Positions 36,465-45,793 of a DNA stretch of 64,000 nt are shown one piece after another (position 1 is the stretch's first letter; the number at the start of each line of letters is the position of its first letter). The DNA comes from Aquibium sp. ELW1220. GTDB taxonomy: Bacteria > Pseudomonadota > Alphaproteobacteria > Rhizobiales > Rhizobiaceae. The notes under the pieces are model-generated. The model saw nothing but the letters and a program-made list of their open reading frames with translations. It searched no databases and had not been told where the DNA came from. The stretch lies in NCBI RefSeq assembly GCF_030398385.1, contig NZ_JAOAOQ010000006.1, positions 62,001 through 126,000 on the forward strand. The letters are read 5' to 3'. The position numbers were made by a program, and so were the translations under genes.

Positions 36465-36866
36465 TCAGTTGAAGCTGACGTCGCGTCCCGCTGCCCGGAT
36501 CGAGACGGAGAAGCCGGCGATCAGGTCGATGAAGGCGATGACCATCAGAATGAAGAACACCGAATGCGCCGCCTGCTCGACGAGCAGGAACTCGACGAGG
36601 TAGGCGACGAAAACGAACGTCGACAGCAGGTGGTCCACCACGGACGCGTTCGAGGTGCGCGTCGACTTCATGATCTCGAAGAAGAGCAGGAAGAGCGCGA
36701 TGACGACCATCAGGTCGCCGAGCGTCATGGCGAAGGACCCGCCCGACATCATCGGAATCGAGAACAGCACCTGTCCCCACGGCCCCGTCGCCCCGCCTCC
36801 CATGACGCCGGTGAGGCCGAGATTGAACAGGATGAAGGGGATGATGAGCAGCGGGACGATCGCCAT
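36465..36866 (-). CDS. Small integral membrane protein of unknown function
   Basis: 133 residues with about four hydrophobic segments: VPLLIIPFILFNLGLTGVM, DLMVVIALFLLFFEIM, LLSTFVFVAYLVEFLLV and VFFILMVIAFIDLIAGFSVSIRAAGRDVSFN. The topology and length are typical of conserved rhizobial membrane proteins, but no named family is recognised. It lies 28 bp before the gamma-glutamyltransferase on the same strand and probably shares its transcript. Confidence 0.7.
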   Translation of the reverse strand: MAIVPLLIIPFILFNLGLTGVMGGGATGPWGQVLFSIPMMSGGSFAMTLGDLMVVIALFLLFFEIMKSTRTSNASVVDHLLSTFVFVAYLVEFLLVEQAAHSVFFILMVIAFIDLIAGFSVSIRAAGRDVSFN

Positions 36867-37005
36867 GATGCGGCTTCCGGTTGATGCGGTGGCGCAAACT
36901 GTCGCGGTGGCGCGACCGCGTCAAGCCGGGTCCGTCAAATGAACCCGTATCAGGAAGCGTGTGGCATGGACGATGTGGCCCGACGAAGCGCTCGCCCGTG
37001 CGAGG

Positions 37006-37812
37006 CTATCGCCTCAGGTAGAGCCACAACGTCGTCGGCGCCAGCACGGCGGTGAGCACCGCCGGCGCAATCAACGCCAGCCCGATCTCGGAAGGGGTAG
37101 CGCCGCCACCCATCAGTCCGCGCAAGGCCGTGGTCATCAGCGACACCGGATTCACGTCCACGAAACCGCGCAGCCAGCCGGGCATGGTCGCGGGATCGAC
37201 CATGATGTTGGATGCGAAGACGAGCGGAAACAGGAAGGTGAAGCCGATCGTCATCACCGTGGTCGGAGTGCGGACGAGGAAGCCAAGCACGATGAACACC
37301 CAGCCCATGCCAAAACCGATGGCGACCAGCATGACGAAGGCTGCCAGCACGCCGAGCGGCCCGGACTCCGGCCGGTAGCCGAGGATCAGGCCGATCGTCA
37401 GGATGATCGATGCGGCGATGAGGTGGCGGAGCACGTCGCCCGCCATCAGGCCGGCGAACGGGGCCAGCGGCCAGATCGGCAGCGAGCGGAAGCGGTCGAA
37501 CAGCCCCTTGCCCAGATCCGTCGACAGGCCCATGCCGGAATAGACCGCGTTGAACACGACGGTCTGGACGAGAATGCCCGGAAGGAAGACCTGCAGGTAC
37601 TCGCTGGGCGAGCCGGCGAGCGCGCCGCCGAACACGAATGTGAACAGCAGCGTGAACATGATCGGCGTCATCACCAGGTCGAAGAGCTGTTCCGGCACAT
37701 GCTTGAACTTGAGCACGGCGCGCCAGCCGAAGACGAGCGCGTTGGAGATCGCCGAGGGTTGCCGGGGCCGGGCCGCCTGCGGCAGCTTGCCAAGGGAGGT
37801 CGGTTCCGTCAT
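37006..37812 (-). CDS. ABC-2 type transporter permease (DrrB-like)
   Basis: 268 residues with six membrane segments. ABC-2 permease pattern: N-terminal RPRQPSAISNALVFGWRAVLKFKHVPEQLFDLVMTPIMFTLLF, later FLVRTPTTVMTIGFTFLFPLVFASNIMVDPATMPGWL. This is the DrrB family of drug and lipid exporters. Start ATG 37812 overlaps the ATPase stop as ATGA. With the upstream ATPase it forms a two-component exporter; the substrate is unknown. Confidence 0.88.
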   Translation of the reverse strand: MTEPTSLGKLPQAARPRQPSAISNALVFGWRAVLKFKHVPEQLFDLVMTPIMFTLLFTFVFGGALAGSPSEYLQVFLPGILVQTVVFNAVYSGMGLSTDLGKGLFDRFRSLPIWPLAPFAGLMAGDVLRHLIAASIILTIGLILGYRPESGPLGVLAAFVMLVAIGFGMGWVFIVLGFLVRTPTTVMTIGFTFLFPLVFASNIMVDPATMPGWLRGFVDVNPVSLMTTALRGLMGGGATPSEIGLALIAPAVLTAVLAPTTLWLYLRR

Positions 37813-38819
37813 TGCCGTTTCCCCTGTTCGTCCCCGGTTCTCGGCTGACCTGTCAACGCGAAGAAGACCGCCTCCAGGCTGGGCTGCCCCATCGAGAAGT
37901 CGGCCGGTTCGAGACCGGCGGAGACGAGGGCGGAAAGCGCCTCGCTTGCGGCCCGCGTCGTGCCGGCCATGATGGAAAGCTCCGCACCCTCGGCGCTGCG
38001 CTGCACCTTGTGCCCGAGATGACGTTCGAGCAGTACTGCGGCTTCGTCCAGCCGTGCCGGGTCGGCAAGCGCGACATAGAGGAAGCCGGAGCCCGTCGCC
38101 GCCTTCAGCTCGCGGCTGGTGCCTTCGGCGATCTTGCGGCCGTGGTCGATGACGGCGATACGCGCCGCGAGCTGATCGGCTTCCTCCAGATACTGGGTCG
38201 TGAGGAGGATCGTCACGCCCGAACCCGCCAGTTCCCGGATCATGCGCCAGACGTCCTTGCGGGCATTCGGGTCGAGCCCCGTGGTCGGCTCGTCGAGGAA
38301 GAGGACGCCGGGCGTCACCACCAGCGATGCAGCGATGTCGAGCCTCCGCCGCATGCCGCCGGAATAGTCCTTGACCTGCTTCGTCGCCGCGTCCGACAGG
38401 CCGAACGCTGCAAGCAGATCGTCGGCCCGCCCCCTGGCGTCGCGGCCGCGAAAGCCCCACAACCGCGCGAGAAGCACGAGATTCTCCCGACCTGTCAGGT
38501 CTTCGTCCAGCGAGGCGAACTGTCCCGTCATGGCGATGGAGCCGCGCACGGCGTGCGGCGTCGTGACGAGATCGTGCCCCATGATCGTGGCCGTGCCGGC
38601 ATCCGGCTGCGACAGGGTCGCCAGCATGCGCATCAGCGTGGTCTTGCCCGCGCCATTGGGTCCGAGGATCGCGAAGATCATGCCGCGCGGAACGTCGAGG
38701 TCGATGCCGTCGACGGCGCGGACGTCGCCATAGCTCTTGACGAGGCCACGGGCGGAAATGGCCAGCGCGACGCCGGCGCCGGAGGCCGCCTTGTCCGGGG
38801 TGATCGGTAGGTCGTTCAT
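37809..38819 (-). CDS. Daunorubicin-resistance-type ABC transporter ATP-binding protein (DrrA-like)
   Basis: 336 residues. Walker [19 protein letters not shown] (near 50-66), signature KDYSGGMRRRLDIAASLV, Walker B VLFLDEPTTGLDPNAR, switch ILLTTQYLEEADQL. The C-terminal extra domain (about 230-325) is typical for DrrA. It powers export through the permease encoded next, with which it overlaps by 4 bp. No regulator gene is adjacent. Confidence 0.9.
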   Translation of the reverse strand: MNDLPITPDKAASGAGVALAISARGLVKSYGDVRAVDGIDLDVPRGMIFAILGPNGAGKTTLMRMLATLSQPDAGTATIMGHDLVTTPHAVRGSIAMTGQFASLDEDLTGRENLVLLARLWGFRGRDARGRADDLLAAFGLSDAATKQVKDYSGGMRRRLDIAASLVVTPGVLFLDEPTTGLDPNARKDVWRMIRELAGSGVTILLTTQYLEEADQLAARIAVIDHGRKIAEGTSRELKAATGSGFLYVALADPARLDEAAVLLERHLGHKVQRSAEGAELSIMAGTTRAASEALSALVSAGLEPADFSMGQPSLEAVFFALTGQPRTGDEQGKRQ

Positions 38820-38985
38820 GGCGGGAATCCGTCGGTTGCGATGACGGTCCCGTCACCGTGCCAGGCAGGCTCACGCATACCAGCTTTGTCGCAGCCCGCC
38901 ATCTGGCCAGAGGGACGGCTGCTGACAGTTCGCGGCAGGATCCCCGCAGCGTGCCCGCGCACGATCCGCGCCACCAAAACGCAAA

Positions 38986-39005
38986 AGACCGGCGCAAGCC
39001 GGTCT
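38986..39005 (-). terminator. Intrinsic terminator of rpmF
   Basis: 8-bp stem AGACCGGC (38986-38993) / GCCGGTCT (38998-39005) with a GCAA loop (TTGC on the transcribed strand). On the minus strand the run TTTTGCGTTTTGG follows. It lies 27 bp past the rpmF stop. Confidence 0.85.
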
Positions 39006-39031
39006 CGAGACGTTGTCGGAAGCGAGGCGGA

Positions 39032-39214
39032 TCAGCCTTCCTTCGGCTCCAGGACCTGGCGGCCGCGATACATGCCCGTCTTTAGGTCGATGTGGTGCGG
39101 ACGGCGCAGTTCGCCGGAATTCTTGTCCTCGACATAGGTCGGGGCCTTGAGCGCGTCGGCGGAGCGACGCATGCCGCGCTTCGACGGCGAGGTTTTCCTT
39201 TTCGGGACAGCCAT
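39032..39214 (-). CDS. rpmF: 50S ribosomal protein L32
   Basis: 60 residues starting [20 protein letters not shown] and ending [12 protein letters not shown], the alphaproteobacterial L32 form without the zinc-binding cysteines. ATG 39214 is fixed by the universal N-terminus. It lies alone between the ABC exporter and mtgA, with its own terminator at 38986-39005. Confidence 0.95.
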   Translation of the reverse strand: MAVPKRKTSPSKRGMRRSADALKAPTYVEDKNSGELRRPHHIDLKTGMYRGRQVLEPKEG

Positions 39215-39371
39215 AGTACCTGCTCCATCATCGGTCAAAAGCCCGTCGCGCCCTCGGAGAAGGGCCGTGGCGACAGGCCGTCTTGTGAAAGTCGCGTGCC
39301 TATACACGCTCATACGCCGCTTGGCCAGCCGCAGGGCCCAAATTTTTTGGCCGCGGCCGGACCGGACAGCC

Positions 39372-40121
39372 TCACTTGACGCAGTCGACATGCCCTCCGG
39401 CCTGCCGGGCCCGCTTCTCGATGATGTCCGCGAGGCGCCTGAGACCGGGGGACGGCTTGGCCGGATCCCGCTCGTATGGATTGGGCAGCGTGACGGCCAG
39501 CAGTGCCGCCTGGCGGCGGGAGAGGTCTGCGGCCGAGACGCCGAAATGATACAGCGAGGCCGCCTCCGCGCCGTAGATGCCGGGAGCCCATTCGACGATG
39601 TTGAGGTAGATCTCCATGGTCCGTCGTTTCGGGACGACCAGGTCGAAACCCAGCGCCAGCGGAACCTCCAGCGCCTTGCGCACGAAGGAGCGGCCCTGCC
39701 AGAGATAGAGGTTCTTCACCGTCTGCATGGAGATGGTGGATGCGCCACGCGTCGGTTCACCGGCGAGGGCGCCATCGATGACCGACGACAGCGCACCCCA
39801 GTCGATGCCGCCATGCGCACAGAACTGCCCGTCTTCGGACATGATGACGGAATGGACGAGCAGCGGCTGGATGTCCTCGATATCCACCCAATGCCGCTCG
39901 AAGGCGCGGAGCGTCACGAAGTCGCGGACCATCAGCGTCGACACCGGATGGACGAACGGCATCAGGCCGATCAGCGTCAGCACCACGGGCGCCAGGACCA
40001 GCGTGAGGAGAACCAGCCCGGCGCGCCGCAGCACGAGGCTCGCACGGCTGCGACCACTCCGCGCCTTCCGGCGCACGCTACGGCCCTTGGCGGCCTTGGG
40101 ACTGTTGTCTTGTGTGTTCAA
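39372..40121 (-). CDS. mtgA: Monofunctional biosynthetic peptidoglycan transglycosylase
   Basis: About 249 residues. A single membrane anchor ([28 protein letters not shown], near 25-55) precedes a GT51 domain with the catalytic [14 protein letters not shown] (Glu), [15 protein letters not shown] and [23 protein letters not shown]. It polymerises lipid II on the outer face of the inner membrane. No ATG is available before the anchor; TTG 40121 is the most plausible start, so the exact N-terminus is uncertain. It is divergent from ispA. Confidence 0.88.
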   Translation of the reverse strand: MNTQDNSPKAAKGRSVRRKARSGRSRASLVLRRAGLVLLTLVLAPVVLTLIGLMPFVHPVSTLMVRDFVTLRAFERHWVDIEDIQPLLVHSVIMSEDGQFCAHGGIDWGALSSVIDGALAGEPTRGASTISMQTVKNLYLWQGRSFVRKALEVPLALGFDLVVPKRRTMEIYLNIVEWAPGIYGAEAASLYHFGVSAADLSRRQAALLAVTLPNPYERDPAKPSPGLRRLADIIEKRARQAGGHVDCVK

Positions 40122-40172
40122 ATCCAGCCTGACCGGGTCGTTCGAAGGCTGAATAAAGCCTGCGGGCGGGTC

Positions 40173-41162
40173 ATGCAACGCCGCAACGCGGCGCAAGCGC
40201 CGGGGCGCTTGACCGGGGATGAAATTGCAGCCATCGCTCGGGCCATGCAAGCCGACGCCCTCGCCCTCTTCGAATCCGCGCGCATGAGCCACGCCGAAGC
40301 CGTGGAACGGCGCCTGCGCTTTCTGCTCGATGGCCGGCCCCGCGACCGCGAGGTGACGCGGCCGGAGCGTCTGATGCAGGCGATGCGCCATGGCGTGCTG
40401 AACGGCGGCAAGCGGCTGCGGCCTTTCCTTCTGATGGAAAGCGCCGCGCTGTTCGGGATCGAGGGCGAAGCGCCTCTCAGGGTCGCCGCGGCGCTCGAAT
40501 GCGTCCACTGCTACTCGCTCATCCACGACGACCTGCCGGCGATGGACGACGACGACCTGCGCCGCGGCGAGCCGACCGTGCACAAGGCCTTCGACGAGGC
40601 CACCGCTATTCTGGCCGGCGACAGCCTGCTCACCTATGCCTTCGACATCGTGGCGAGCGAGGAAACGGAATTGCCGCCGGCGGCCCGCGTGGCGCTGGTG
40701 ACTGCGCTCGCCCGCGCGTCGGGCCTCGGCGGCATGGCCGGCGGACAGATGCTCGACCTCGCGGCGGAACGCGACGCGCCCGACGAGGCCGGCATCCTGA
40801 TGCTGCAGGCGATGAAGACCGGCGCTCTGATCCGCTTCGCATGCGAGGCCGGCGCCATCGTCGGCGGAGCCGATGCCGACGAGCGGGCGCGTCTGGCCGA
40901 GTTCGGCTCAGCCGTCGGCCTCGCCTTCCAGCTCGCCGACGACCTGCTCGACCTGACCTCCGATGCGGCCACCATGGGCAAGGCCACCGGCAAGGACGCG
41001 GCCGCGGGCAAGGCCACCCTGCCCGGCTTGCACGGCGTCGACTGGACGCGGCGGCAGCTCGATGGCCTCGTCGCCCAGGCCGAGGACCTGCTCGAGCCCT
41101 TCGGCGAGACGGCCTCGATGCTGCGGGCTGCGGCGCGATTCGTCGCCGAGCGGAAAAGCTGA
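40173..41162 (+). CDS. ispA: Polyprenyl (farnesyl) diphosphate synthase
   Basis: 329 residues from ATG 40173; in-frame ATGs at 40245 and 40284 would give 305 or 292 residues, closer to the family, so the start is uncertain. Motifs are [12 protein letters not shown], the first aspartate-rich motif [54 protein letters not shown] and the second aspartate-rich LADDLLDL. It condenses IPP with DMAPP/GPP to farnesyl diphosphate for undecaprenyl and quinone synthesis. Together with ispG nearby it marks isoprenoid metabolism in this region. Confidence 0.88.
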   Translation: MQRRNAAQAPGRLTGDEIAAIARAMQADALALFESARMSHAEAVERRLRFLLDGRPRDREVTRPERLMQAMRHGVLNGGKRLRPFLLMESAALFGIEGEAPLRVAAALECVHCYSLIHDDLPAMDDDDLRRGEPTVHKAFDEATAILAGDSLLTYAFDIVASEETELPPAARVALVTALARASGLGGMAGGQMLDLAAERDAPDEAGILMLQAMKTGALIRFACEAGAIVGGADADERARLAEFGSAVGLAFQLADDLLDLTSDAATMGKATGKDAAAGKATLPGLHGVDWTRRQLDGLVAQAEDLLEPFGETASMLRAAARFVAERKS

Positions 41163-41167
41163 CCGCC

Positions 41168-41725
41168 TCAGAGATCGAACGCGTCGCGGATGCGCACCGC
41201 GCATGATGCGGCCGTTTCGTCGGCCGACGAGATCTCCATATCGTAGGCGATGCCGCGATGGACCTTTTCGAACTGCCAACGAGCGAGACCGATCATTCGA
41301 TCGCCGCGCACCCGCTCGCGTTCTTCGATGATCTCCAGCGGAGCATGGACACCCACCAGGTACAAAGCATGACCGGAGAGCAGGCGGCGGTACTCTCCCA
41401 CTTCGCTACCAAGCATCACCTCGTCGACGACGAGGCTGTTTCCCGCATCCGCCAGCGCCGCAATCGCCGCCCGCATGCCGCTCATGAGCCGCGTGCCCAC
41501 CGGACCGACGTCAATCCGCACCGATGGAGCCGAGGCCTCCGTTTCGTTCACGAAGTGGAACGTGGCTGGGTCGTCCTGCAGCCGCTCGGGCAACATGTCG
41601 AGGAAGGCATCCATCTGCACGTGCAGCAGAGCGTGCCGCGAAATGGCCTGCAGGGCGCGCGCAATCGAGCTCTTGCCGACGCTTCCGACCCCGTTGAGGA
41701 TCATGACAGTCGATCGGTGCGCCAT
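41168..41725 (-). CDS. Chloramphenicol phosphotransferase-like P-loop kinase
   Basis: 185 residues. Walker A ILNGVGSVGKSSIARAL (near 9-25), followed by VQMDAFLDMLPERL, then SLVVDEVMLG and a distal LEIIEERERVRGDRMIGLARWQFEKVHRGIAYDMEI. The layout matches the CPT (chloramphenicol 3-O-phosphotransferase-like) family of small-molecule kinases. The substrate is unknown and resistance cannot be assumed. Start at 41725 fits the family; the longer frame overlaps the lytic transglycosylase stop. Confidence 0.75.
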   Translation of the reverse strand: MAHRSTVMILNGVGSVGKSSIARALQAISRHALLHVQMDAFLDMLPERLQDDPATFHFVNETEASAPSVRIDVGPVGTRLMSGMRAAIAALADAGNSLVVDEVMLGSEVGEYRRLLSGHALYLVGVHAPLEIIEERERVRGDRMIGLARWQFEKVHRGIAYDMEISSADETAASCAVRIRDAFDL

Positions 41726-41739
41726 GCACAACCCCAATC

Positions 41740-42603
41740 CTACCGGTTGCGCAGGACGATGCACGACCCACCGGCCGCACGCAACGCCCGGCAGATGATG
41801 TCGGCGTTCGCGCGGTCGTCGACGCCGATCCGCACCGCGTGGATGCCCCGCCGGCCGATGGGAGAGCGGACGCGGCTCACCACAGGCTCGTAGGCATCGA
41901 GCAGGCGGGGAAACCGGCCCTTCACGCGCTGGTACTGGCGGATGGCCACGTCGCGTCGGAAATGGCCGGCAAGCTGCACGCCCCAGGGCTTCAGCTGCAC
42001 CCTCGACATCGGCACCGTCGCCGTCCGGGTCACGGGCAGCGCCTCGCAGGCCTCGTCGAAATCCTTGCCGTCGGCGAGCGGCGGAACGACACCCGCCCCT
42101 GTCTGGCCGATGAAGCTGTCGGCCGAAGCGCCGAGGATGTCGAGCACGTAGTTCTCGGTCTCGAGCGGCAGGAACCCGCCTGACGAGATCCAGCGGGAGA
42201 CGCGGCTCTCGCCGGCATTGTAGGCCGCCGCCGCAAGGCCGAGATTGCCGAAACCCGCCACGAGTTCGGCGAGATAGGCCGCCGAGGCCGGGATTGCCTC
42301 GTCGATGTCGAAGCTGTCGTCAAGCCCGCGCATCCTCGCCGTCCCCGGCATGAACTGGGCGATGCCCTCCGCACCCGCTGGGCTGACGGCGTTCGGATCG
42401 AACCGGCTCTCCTTCCAGATCAGGCGCGCGAAGAAGTCGCGTGAGAGGCCGTTGCGGTCGGCGTGGCTGGCGATCAGGTCGCAGATGCGCGCTGCGGTAA
42501 CGGGCCGCGCCTTCGGCACGGGCGGCGGCACCGCCTGCGCGGCGGTCGCCAAACCGAGGAGGCAGGCGGGAAGAAGCCGCGCCAGGCCTCTTCGATCGGC
42601 CAT
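41740..42603 (-). CDS. Lytic transglycosylase (SLT domain) with C-terminal SPOR-like region
   Basis: 287 residues. Signal peptide ARLLPACLLGLATAAQA. SLT domain (about 45-160) with catalytic Glu in LIWKESRFDPNAVSPAGAEGIAQFMPGTA and AYNAGESRVSRW. After a linker, the last 75 residues (VAIRQYQRVKGRFPRLLDAYEPVV ... IHAVRIGVDDRANADIICRAL) resemble a SPOR-type domain, which binds denuded glycan at septa (inference). It cleaves peptidoglycan glycan strands in the periplasm. It is 3 bp downstream of ispG. Confidence 0.87.
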   Translation of the reverse strand: MADRRGLARLLPACLLGLATAAQAVPPPVPKARPVTAARICDLIASHADRNGLSRDFFARLIWKESRFDPNAVSPAGAEGIAQFMPGTARMRGLDDSFDIDEAIPASAAYLAELVAGFGNLGLAAAAYNAGESRVSRWISSGGFLPLETENYVLDILGASADSFIGQTGAGVVPPLADGKDFDEACEALPVTRTATVPMSRVQLKPWGVQLAGHFRRDVAIRQYQRVKGRFPRLLDAYEPVVSRVRSPIGRRGIHAVRIGVDDRANADIICRALRAAGGSCIVLRNR

Positions 42604-42606
42604 GGC

Positions 42607-43914
42607 CTACTCCGAAGCCGTCGTCCGGCCGGTGCCGAAGCGCTGCTCGATGTAATCGGCCACCATCTTCTGGAAGTCCTCGGCGATCGCAGGCCCTCGC
42701 AGCGTCGCAGCCTTCCGGCCGTCGATGAAGACCGGCGCCGTCGGCGTCTCTCCCGTCCCGGGCAGCGAGATGCCGATGTCGGCATGCTTCGATTCCCCCG
42801 GGCCGTTGACGATGCAGCCCATCACCGCGACCTTCAGCATCTCGACGCCCGGATACTGCGTCTTCCAGACCGGCATGTTGCGGCGCAGGTCGGCCTGGAT
42901 GTTCTCCGCGAGTTCCTGGAACACGGTCGACGTCGTGCGTCCGCAGCCGGGGCAGGCCGCGACGATCGGCACGAACTGGCGGAAGCCCATCGTCTGCAGC
43001 AGTTCCTGCGCCACCTGCACCTCGCGGGTGCGGTCGCCGCCGGGCTCGGGCGTCAGCGAGATGCGGATCGTGTCGCCGATGCCCTGCTGCAGCAGGATGC
43101 CCATGGCGGCCGACGACGCGACGATGCCCTTGGTACCCATGCCCGCCTCGGTGAGCCCCAGATGCAGCGCGTGGTCCGACCGGCGCGCGAGATCGGCATA
43201 GACCGCGATCAGGTCCTGCACCTGGCTGACCTTGGCCGAGAGGATGATCTTCTCGCGCGGCAAGCCGATCTCCTCGGCGAGTTCGGCCGACAGCAGCGCC
43301 GACTGCACGATGGCCTCGCGCATCACCGCGTCCGCCGTCAGCGGAAAGCCTTTCGCCTGGTTGTTGTCCATCAGCCGGGTAAGCAGTTCCTGGTCGAGCG
43401 AACCCCAGTTGACGCCGATGCGCACCGGCTTGTCGTGACGGATCGCCGTCTCCACGATCGCGGCGAACTGGCGGTCCTTCTTGTCCTTGAAGCCGACATT
43501 GCCGGGATTGATGCGGTACTTCGCCAGCGCCTCGGCACAGGCCGGGTGATCGGCGAGCAACTTGTGGCCGATGTAGTGGAAATCGCCGATCAGCGGCACG
43601 AAGATGCCCAGGCGTTCCAGCCGCTCGCGGATCCGCGGCACGGCGGCAGCCGATTCGTCGCGGTCGACGGTGATCCGGACGAGTTCGGAGCCGGCGCGAT
43701 GCAGCGCCGCGACCTGCGCAACGGTGGAATCGACGTCGGCCGTATCCGTGTTGGTCATCGACTGCACGACGATCGCCGCCCCGCCACCGACGGTCACGCC
43801 GCCCACGTCGACGCCGACGGCCGCGCGGCGCGGCGCGGGACCTGCGCGATCCGTCTCCTGAACCGGCCGGGCGGCCGAAATCGAGGTGGCGGGAAAGGGG
43901 GCGGCAATCGTCAT
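42607..43914 (-). CDS. ispG: 4-hydroxy-3-methylbut-2-en-1-yl diphosphate synthase
   Basis: 435 residues; reduces MEcPP to HMBPP in the MEP isoprenoid pathway. The TIM barrel begins [34 protein letters not shown]. The C-terminal iron-sulfur ligands are in [22 protein letters not shown] and [23 protein letters not shown] 43914 follows GAGGAG on the minus strand. Rhizobial IspG carries this length. The genes downstream on the same strand are the lytic transglycosylase and the CPT-like kinase. Confidence 0.95.
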   Translation of the reverse strand: MTIAAPFPATSISAARPVQETDRAGPAPRRAAVGVDVGGVTVGGGAAIVVQSMTNTDTADVDSTVAQVAALHRAGSELVRITVDRDESAAAVPRIRERLERLGIFVPLIGDFHYIGHKLLADHPACAEALAKYRINPGNVGFKDKKDRQFAAIVETAIRHDKPVRIGVNWGSLDQELLTRLMDNNQAKGFPLTADAVMREAIVQSALLSAELAEEIGLPREKIILSAKVSQVQDLIAVYADLARRSDHALHLGLTEAGMGTKGIVASSAAMGILLQQGIGDTIRISLTPEPGGDRTREVQVAQELLQTMGFRQFVPIVAACPGCGRTTSTVFQELAENIQADLRRNMPVWKTQYPGVEMLKVAVMGCIVNGPGESKHADIGISLPGTGETPTAPVFIDGRKAATLRGPAIAEDFQKMVADYIEQRFGTGRTTASE

Positions 43915-44001
43915 GGGCGGTCTCCTCGACCGGAAGGGACAGCCATCAGGTGGCGGACCCACCACGCCATGTCAAGATTGCGTTCGGTTCCGGTGCGCGG
44001 T

Positions 44002-44541
44002 TCACGCGCTCCGGCCGTCGGCAATGGCATGCGCGCGCTCGAACAGGACGGACCTCTCCTGCGGGCTCAGGAGATCGGTATCGAACAGCTTCATGCACTG
44101 CAGGCCTTCCATGGCCATGAAGACCATGAGGATGTCGCCGAGATTTCCCCCTTGCGCGCGCAACCGTTTCAGCAGGCTTCCACGGAACCGGTTGATCGGC
44201 TCGAGGAAACTGGGATCTTCCGCAATCGCGGAGAAGAGCCAGGCCGCCGGTGGGCGATCCTCCGCGGAATTGTTCTCGATGACGTGCAGAAGCGCCGACA
44301 GCAGCGGCTCGCCTCGCGACGAAGCCTCGTCGAGTGCCGCCTCCATCTCGCCGAGATGCTTTTCGACGAGCCCCTGCATTAGCTTCGCCTTGGTGGGAAA
44401 ATTGTAGAGAAGCCCGCCCTTCGATACGCCCGCCCGCTGCGCGACGGCGTCGAGCGACAGGTGGCCGGGGCCAGAGTTTCGAGCCACTTCCGCAGCGGCC
44501 TCAAGGATTCGTTCACGCGAATTTGCTTTTTGTGTGCCCAA
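44002..44541 (-). CDS. TetR family transcriptional regulator
   Basis: 179 residues from TTG 44541. The HTH (about 8-50) reads SRERILEAAAEVARNSGPGHLSLDAVAQRAGVSKGGLLYNFPTKAKLM, very typical of TetR repressors. TTG is chosen because GGGGAGG sits 6 bases upstream, while the upstream ATG has no such site and lies within the promoter region. It is divergent from the RND pump, and a 16-bp palindrome lies between. It is probably the repressor of that pump and of itself. Confidence 0.85.
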   Translation of the reverse strand: MGTQKANSRERILEAAAEVARNSGPGHLSLDAVAQRAGVSKGGLLYNFPTKAKLMQGLVEKHLGEMEAALDEASSRGEPLLSALLHVIENNSAEDRPPAAWLFSAIAEDPSFLEPINRFRGSLLKRLRAQGGNLGDILMVFMAMEGLQCMKLFDTDLLSPQERSVLFERAHAIADGRSA

Positions 44542-44567
44542 GTTGAACCTCCCCAAGCCCTCGCCAA

Positions 44568-44596
44568 TTGACATTACCGTCCAGACGGTACAGTTA
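44568..44596 (+). promoter_or_regulatory. RND operon promoter with TetR-type operator
   Basis: Perfect -35 TTGACA (44568-44573), then the palindrome TACCGTC-CA-GACGGTA (44575-44590) filling the spacer. The -10 is weak: CAGTTA at 44591-44596 or TACAGT at 44589-44594. A repressor on the palindrome would exclude polymerase. The palindrome lies 34 bp from the TetR start and 82 bp from the adaptor start. Confidence 0.8.
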
Positions 44597-44671
44597 GCGA
44601 GAGCTGCAAAATTGCAGGTTAAACCCCGACAAGCAATACATTTTCGTCGGTCGACACGCGCGGAGCCACTC

Positions 44672-45793
44672 GTGATCAAGCGTTTTCTCATAGTCATCGT
44701 TCTACTCGCCATCGTGGTGGGCGGAGTTGTCGGTTTCAACATCTTCCGCGAGAATGCGATCAACCAGTTCTTCGCAAACAGGCCGGTGGCTCCGTCGCCT
44801 GTGTCGACGGTGGACGTGACGCCGATAACCTGGACCCCGGGAATCCAGGCGATCGGGACGGTCGGCGCCTCGCGCGGTGTCGACCTGTCGGTGGAAACGA
44901 CCGGCATCGTCAAAGCGATCCGTTTCGAGGCCAACCAGCGCGTCGAAGAAGGCGACCTTCTCGTCCAGCTGGACGATACCCAGCAGCGGGCAGAGCTTTC
45001 GGCCCAGCGCGCCCAGGCGGCACTCGACGTCCAGAACCTTGTTCGCGCCCAGGAACTGCAGAAGCGCGGGGTTGGTTCCGAGACGACCGTCGAGCAGGCA
45101 CAGGCATCGGCCACGGCATCGGCGGCACAGGTGGAGAAGCTCGAAGCGGTTCTCGAGCAGAAACGGCTCGTCGCGCCCTTCGCCGGCACGCTCGGCATTC
45201 CTCGGATCGACGTCGGCCAGTACCTGGCGCCGGGCACGACCGTGGCCACGTTGCAGAATCTCGACGTCCTGCGGGCCGACTTCTCCGTTCCCGAACAGAG
45301 CCTCGCCCTGGTCAGCATCGGCCAGCCGGTCCGTTTCGGCGTCACCGACAATGAAATGCCCTTTACCGGCGAGATCGTCGGCATCGAGCCGAAGGTCGAC
45401 GCGGCGACCCGCCTCGTCCTGATCCGGGCCGAAATCTCCAATCCCGACGGGAAGCTTGCTCCGGGCCAGTTCGTCCAGGTGCGCATCCAGCTGCCGGAGG
45501 AGACGGACGTCATCGCCGTACCGCAGACCGCGGTCGTGACCAGCCTCTACGGCGACTATGCCTATGTCGTGCGTCCCGCCGAAGGTGAGGGCGCCGAGGG
45601 CCTCGTCGCCCGGCAGGTCTTCGTCAAGACGGGCCGGCGGTCGGATGGCCGGGTCGAGATCACCGACGGCCTCGCGGGAGGCGATATCGTCGTCACCGCC
45701 GGACAGAACCGCCTCAACAACGGCTCGCCCGTCATCATCGACAACACGGTCCAGCCGCAGGCAGTGGCCGCGGGAGAAGCGGTGTCGAAATGA
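44672..45793 (+). CDS. RND efflux periplasmic adaptor subunit (membrane fusion protein)
   Basis: 373 residues. N-terminal membrane anchor KRFLIVIVLLAIVVGGVVGF, then the lipoyl-type motif TTGIVKAIRFEANQRVEEGDLLVQLDDTQQRAELSAQRA, a coiled-coil hairpin to about 170, the matching half APFAGTLGIPRIDVGQYLAPGT, and the beta-barrel segment. GTG 44672 is chosen because GGAG precedes it at about 7 bases and the anchor then begins at once. It links the inner-membrane pump to an outer-membrane channel (not encoded here). It overlaps the pump gene by ATGA. Confidence 0.9.
   Translation: MIKRFLIVIVLLAIVVGGVVGFNIFRENAINQFFANRPVAPSPVSTVDVTPITWTPGIQAIGTVGASRGVDLSVETTGIVKAIRFEANQRVEEGDLLVQLDDTQQRAELSAQRAQAALDVQNLVRAQELQKRGVGSETTVEQAQASATASAAQVEKLEAVLEQKRLVAPFAGTLGIPRIDVGQYLAPGTTVATLQNLDVLRADFSVPEQSLALVSIGQPVRFGVTDNEMPFTGEIVGIEPKVDAATRLVLIRAEISNPDGKLAPGQFVQVRIQLPEETDVIAVPQTAVVTSLYGDYAYVVRPAEGEGAEGLVARQVFVKTGRRSDGRVEITDGLAGGDIVVTAGQNRLNNGSPVIIDNTVQPQAVAAGEAVSK

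Noticed and set aside
41168-41725. Chloramphenicol resistance determinant
   Set aside because: The family is broad; only the P-loop and overall layout match, and there is no mobile or resistance context.
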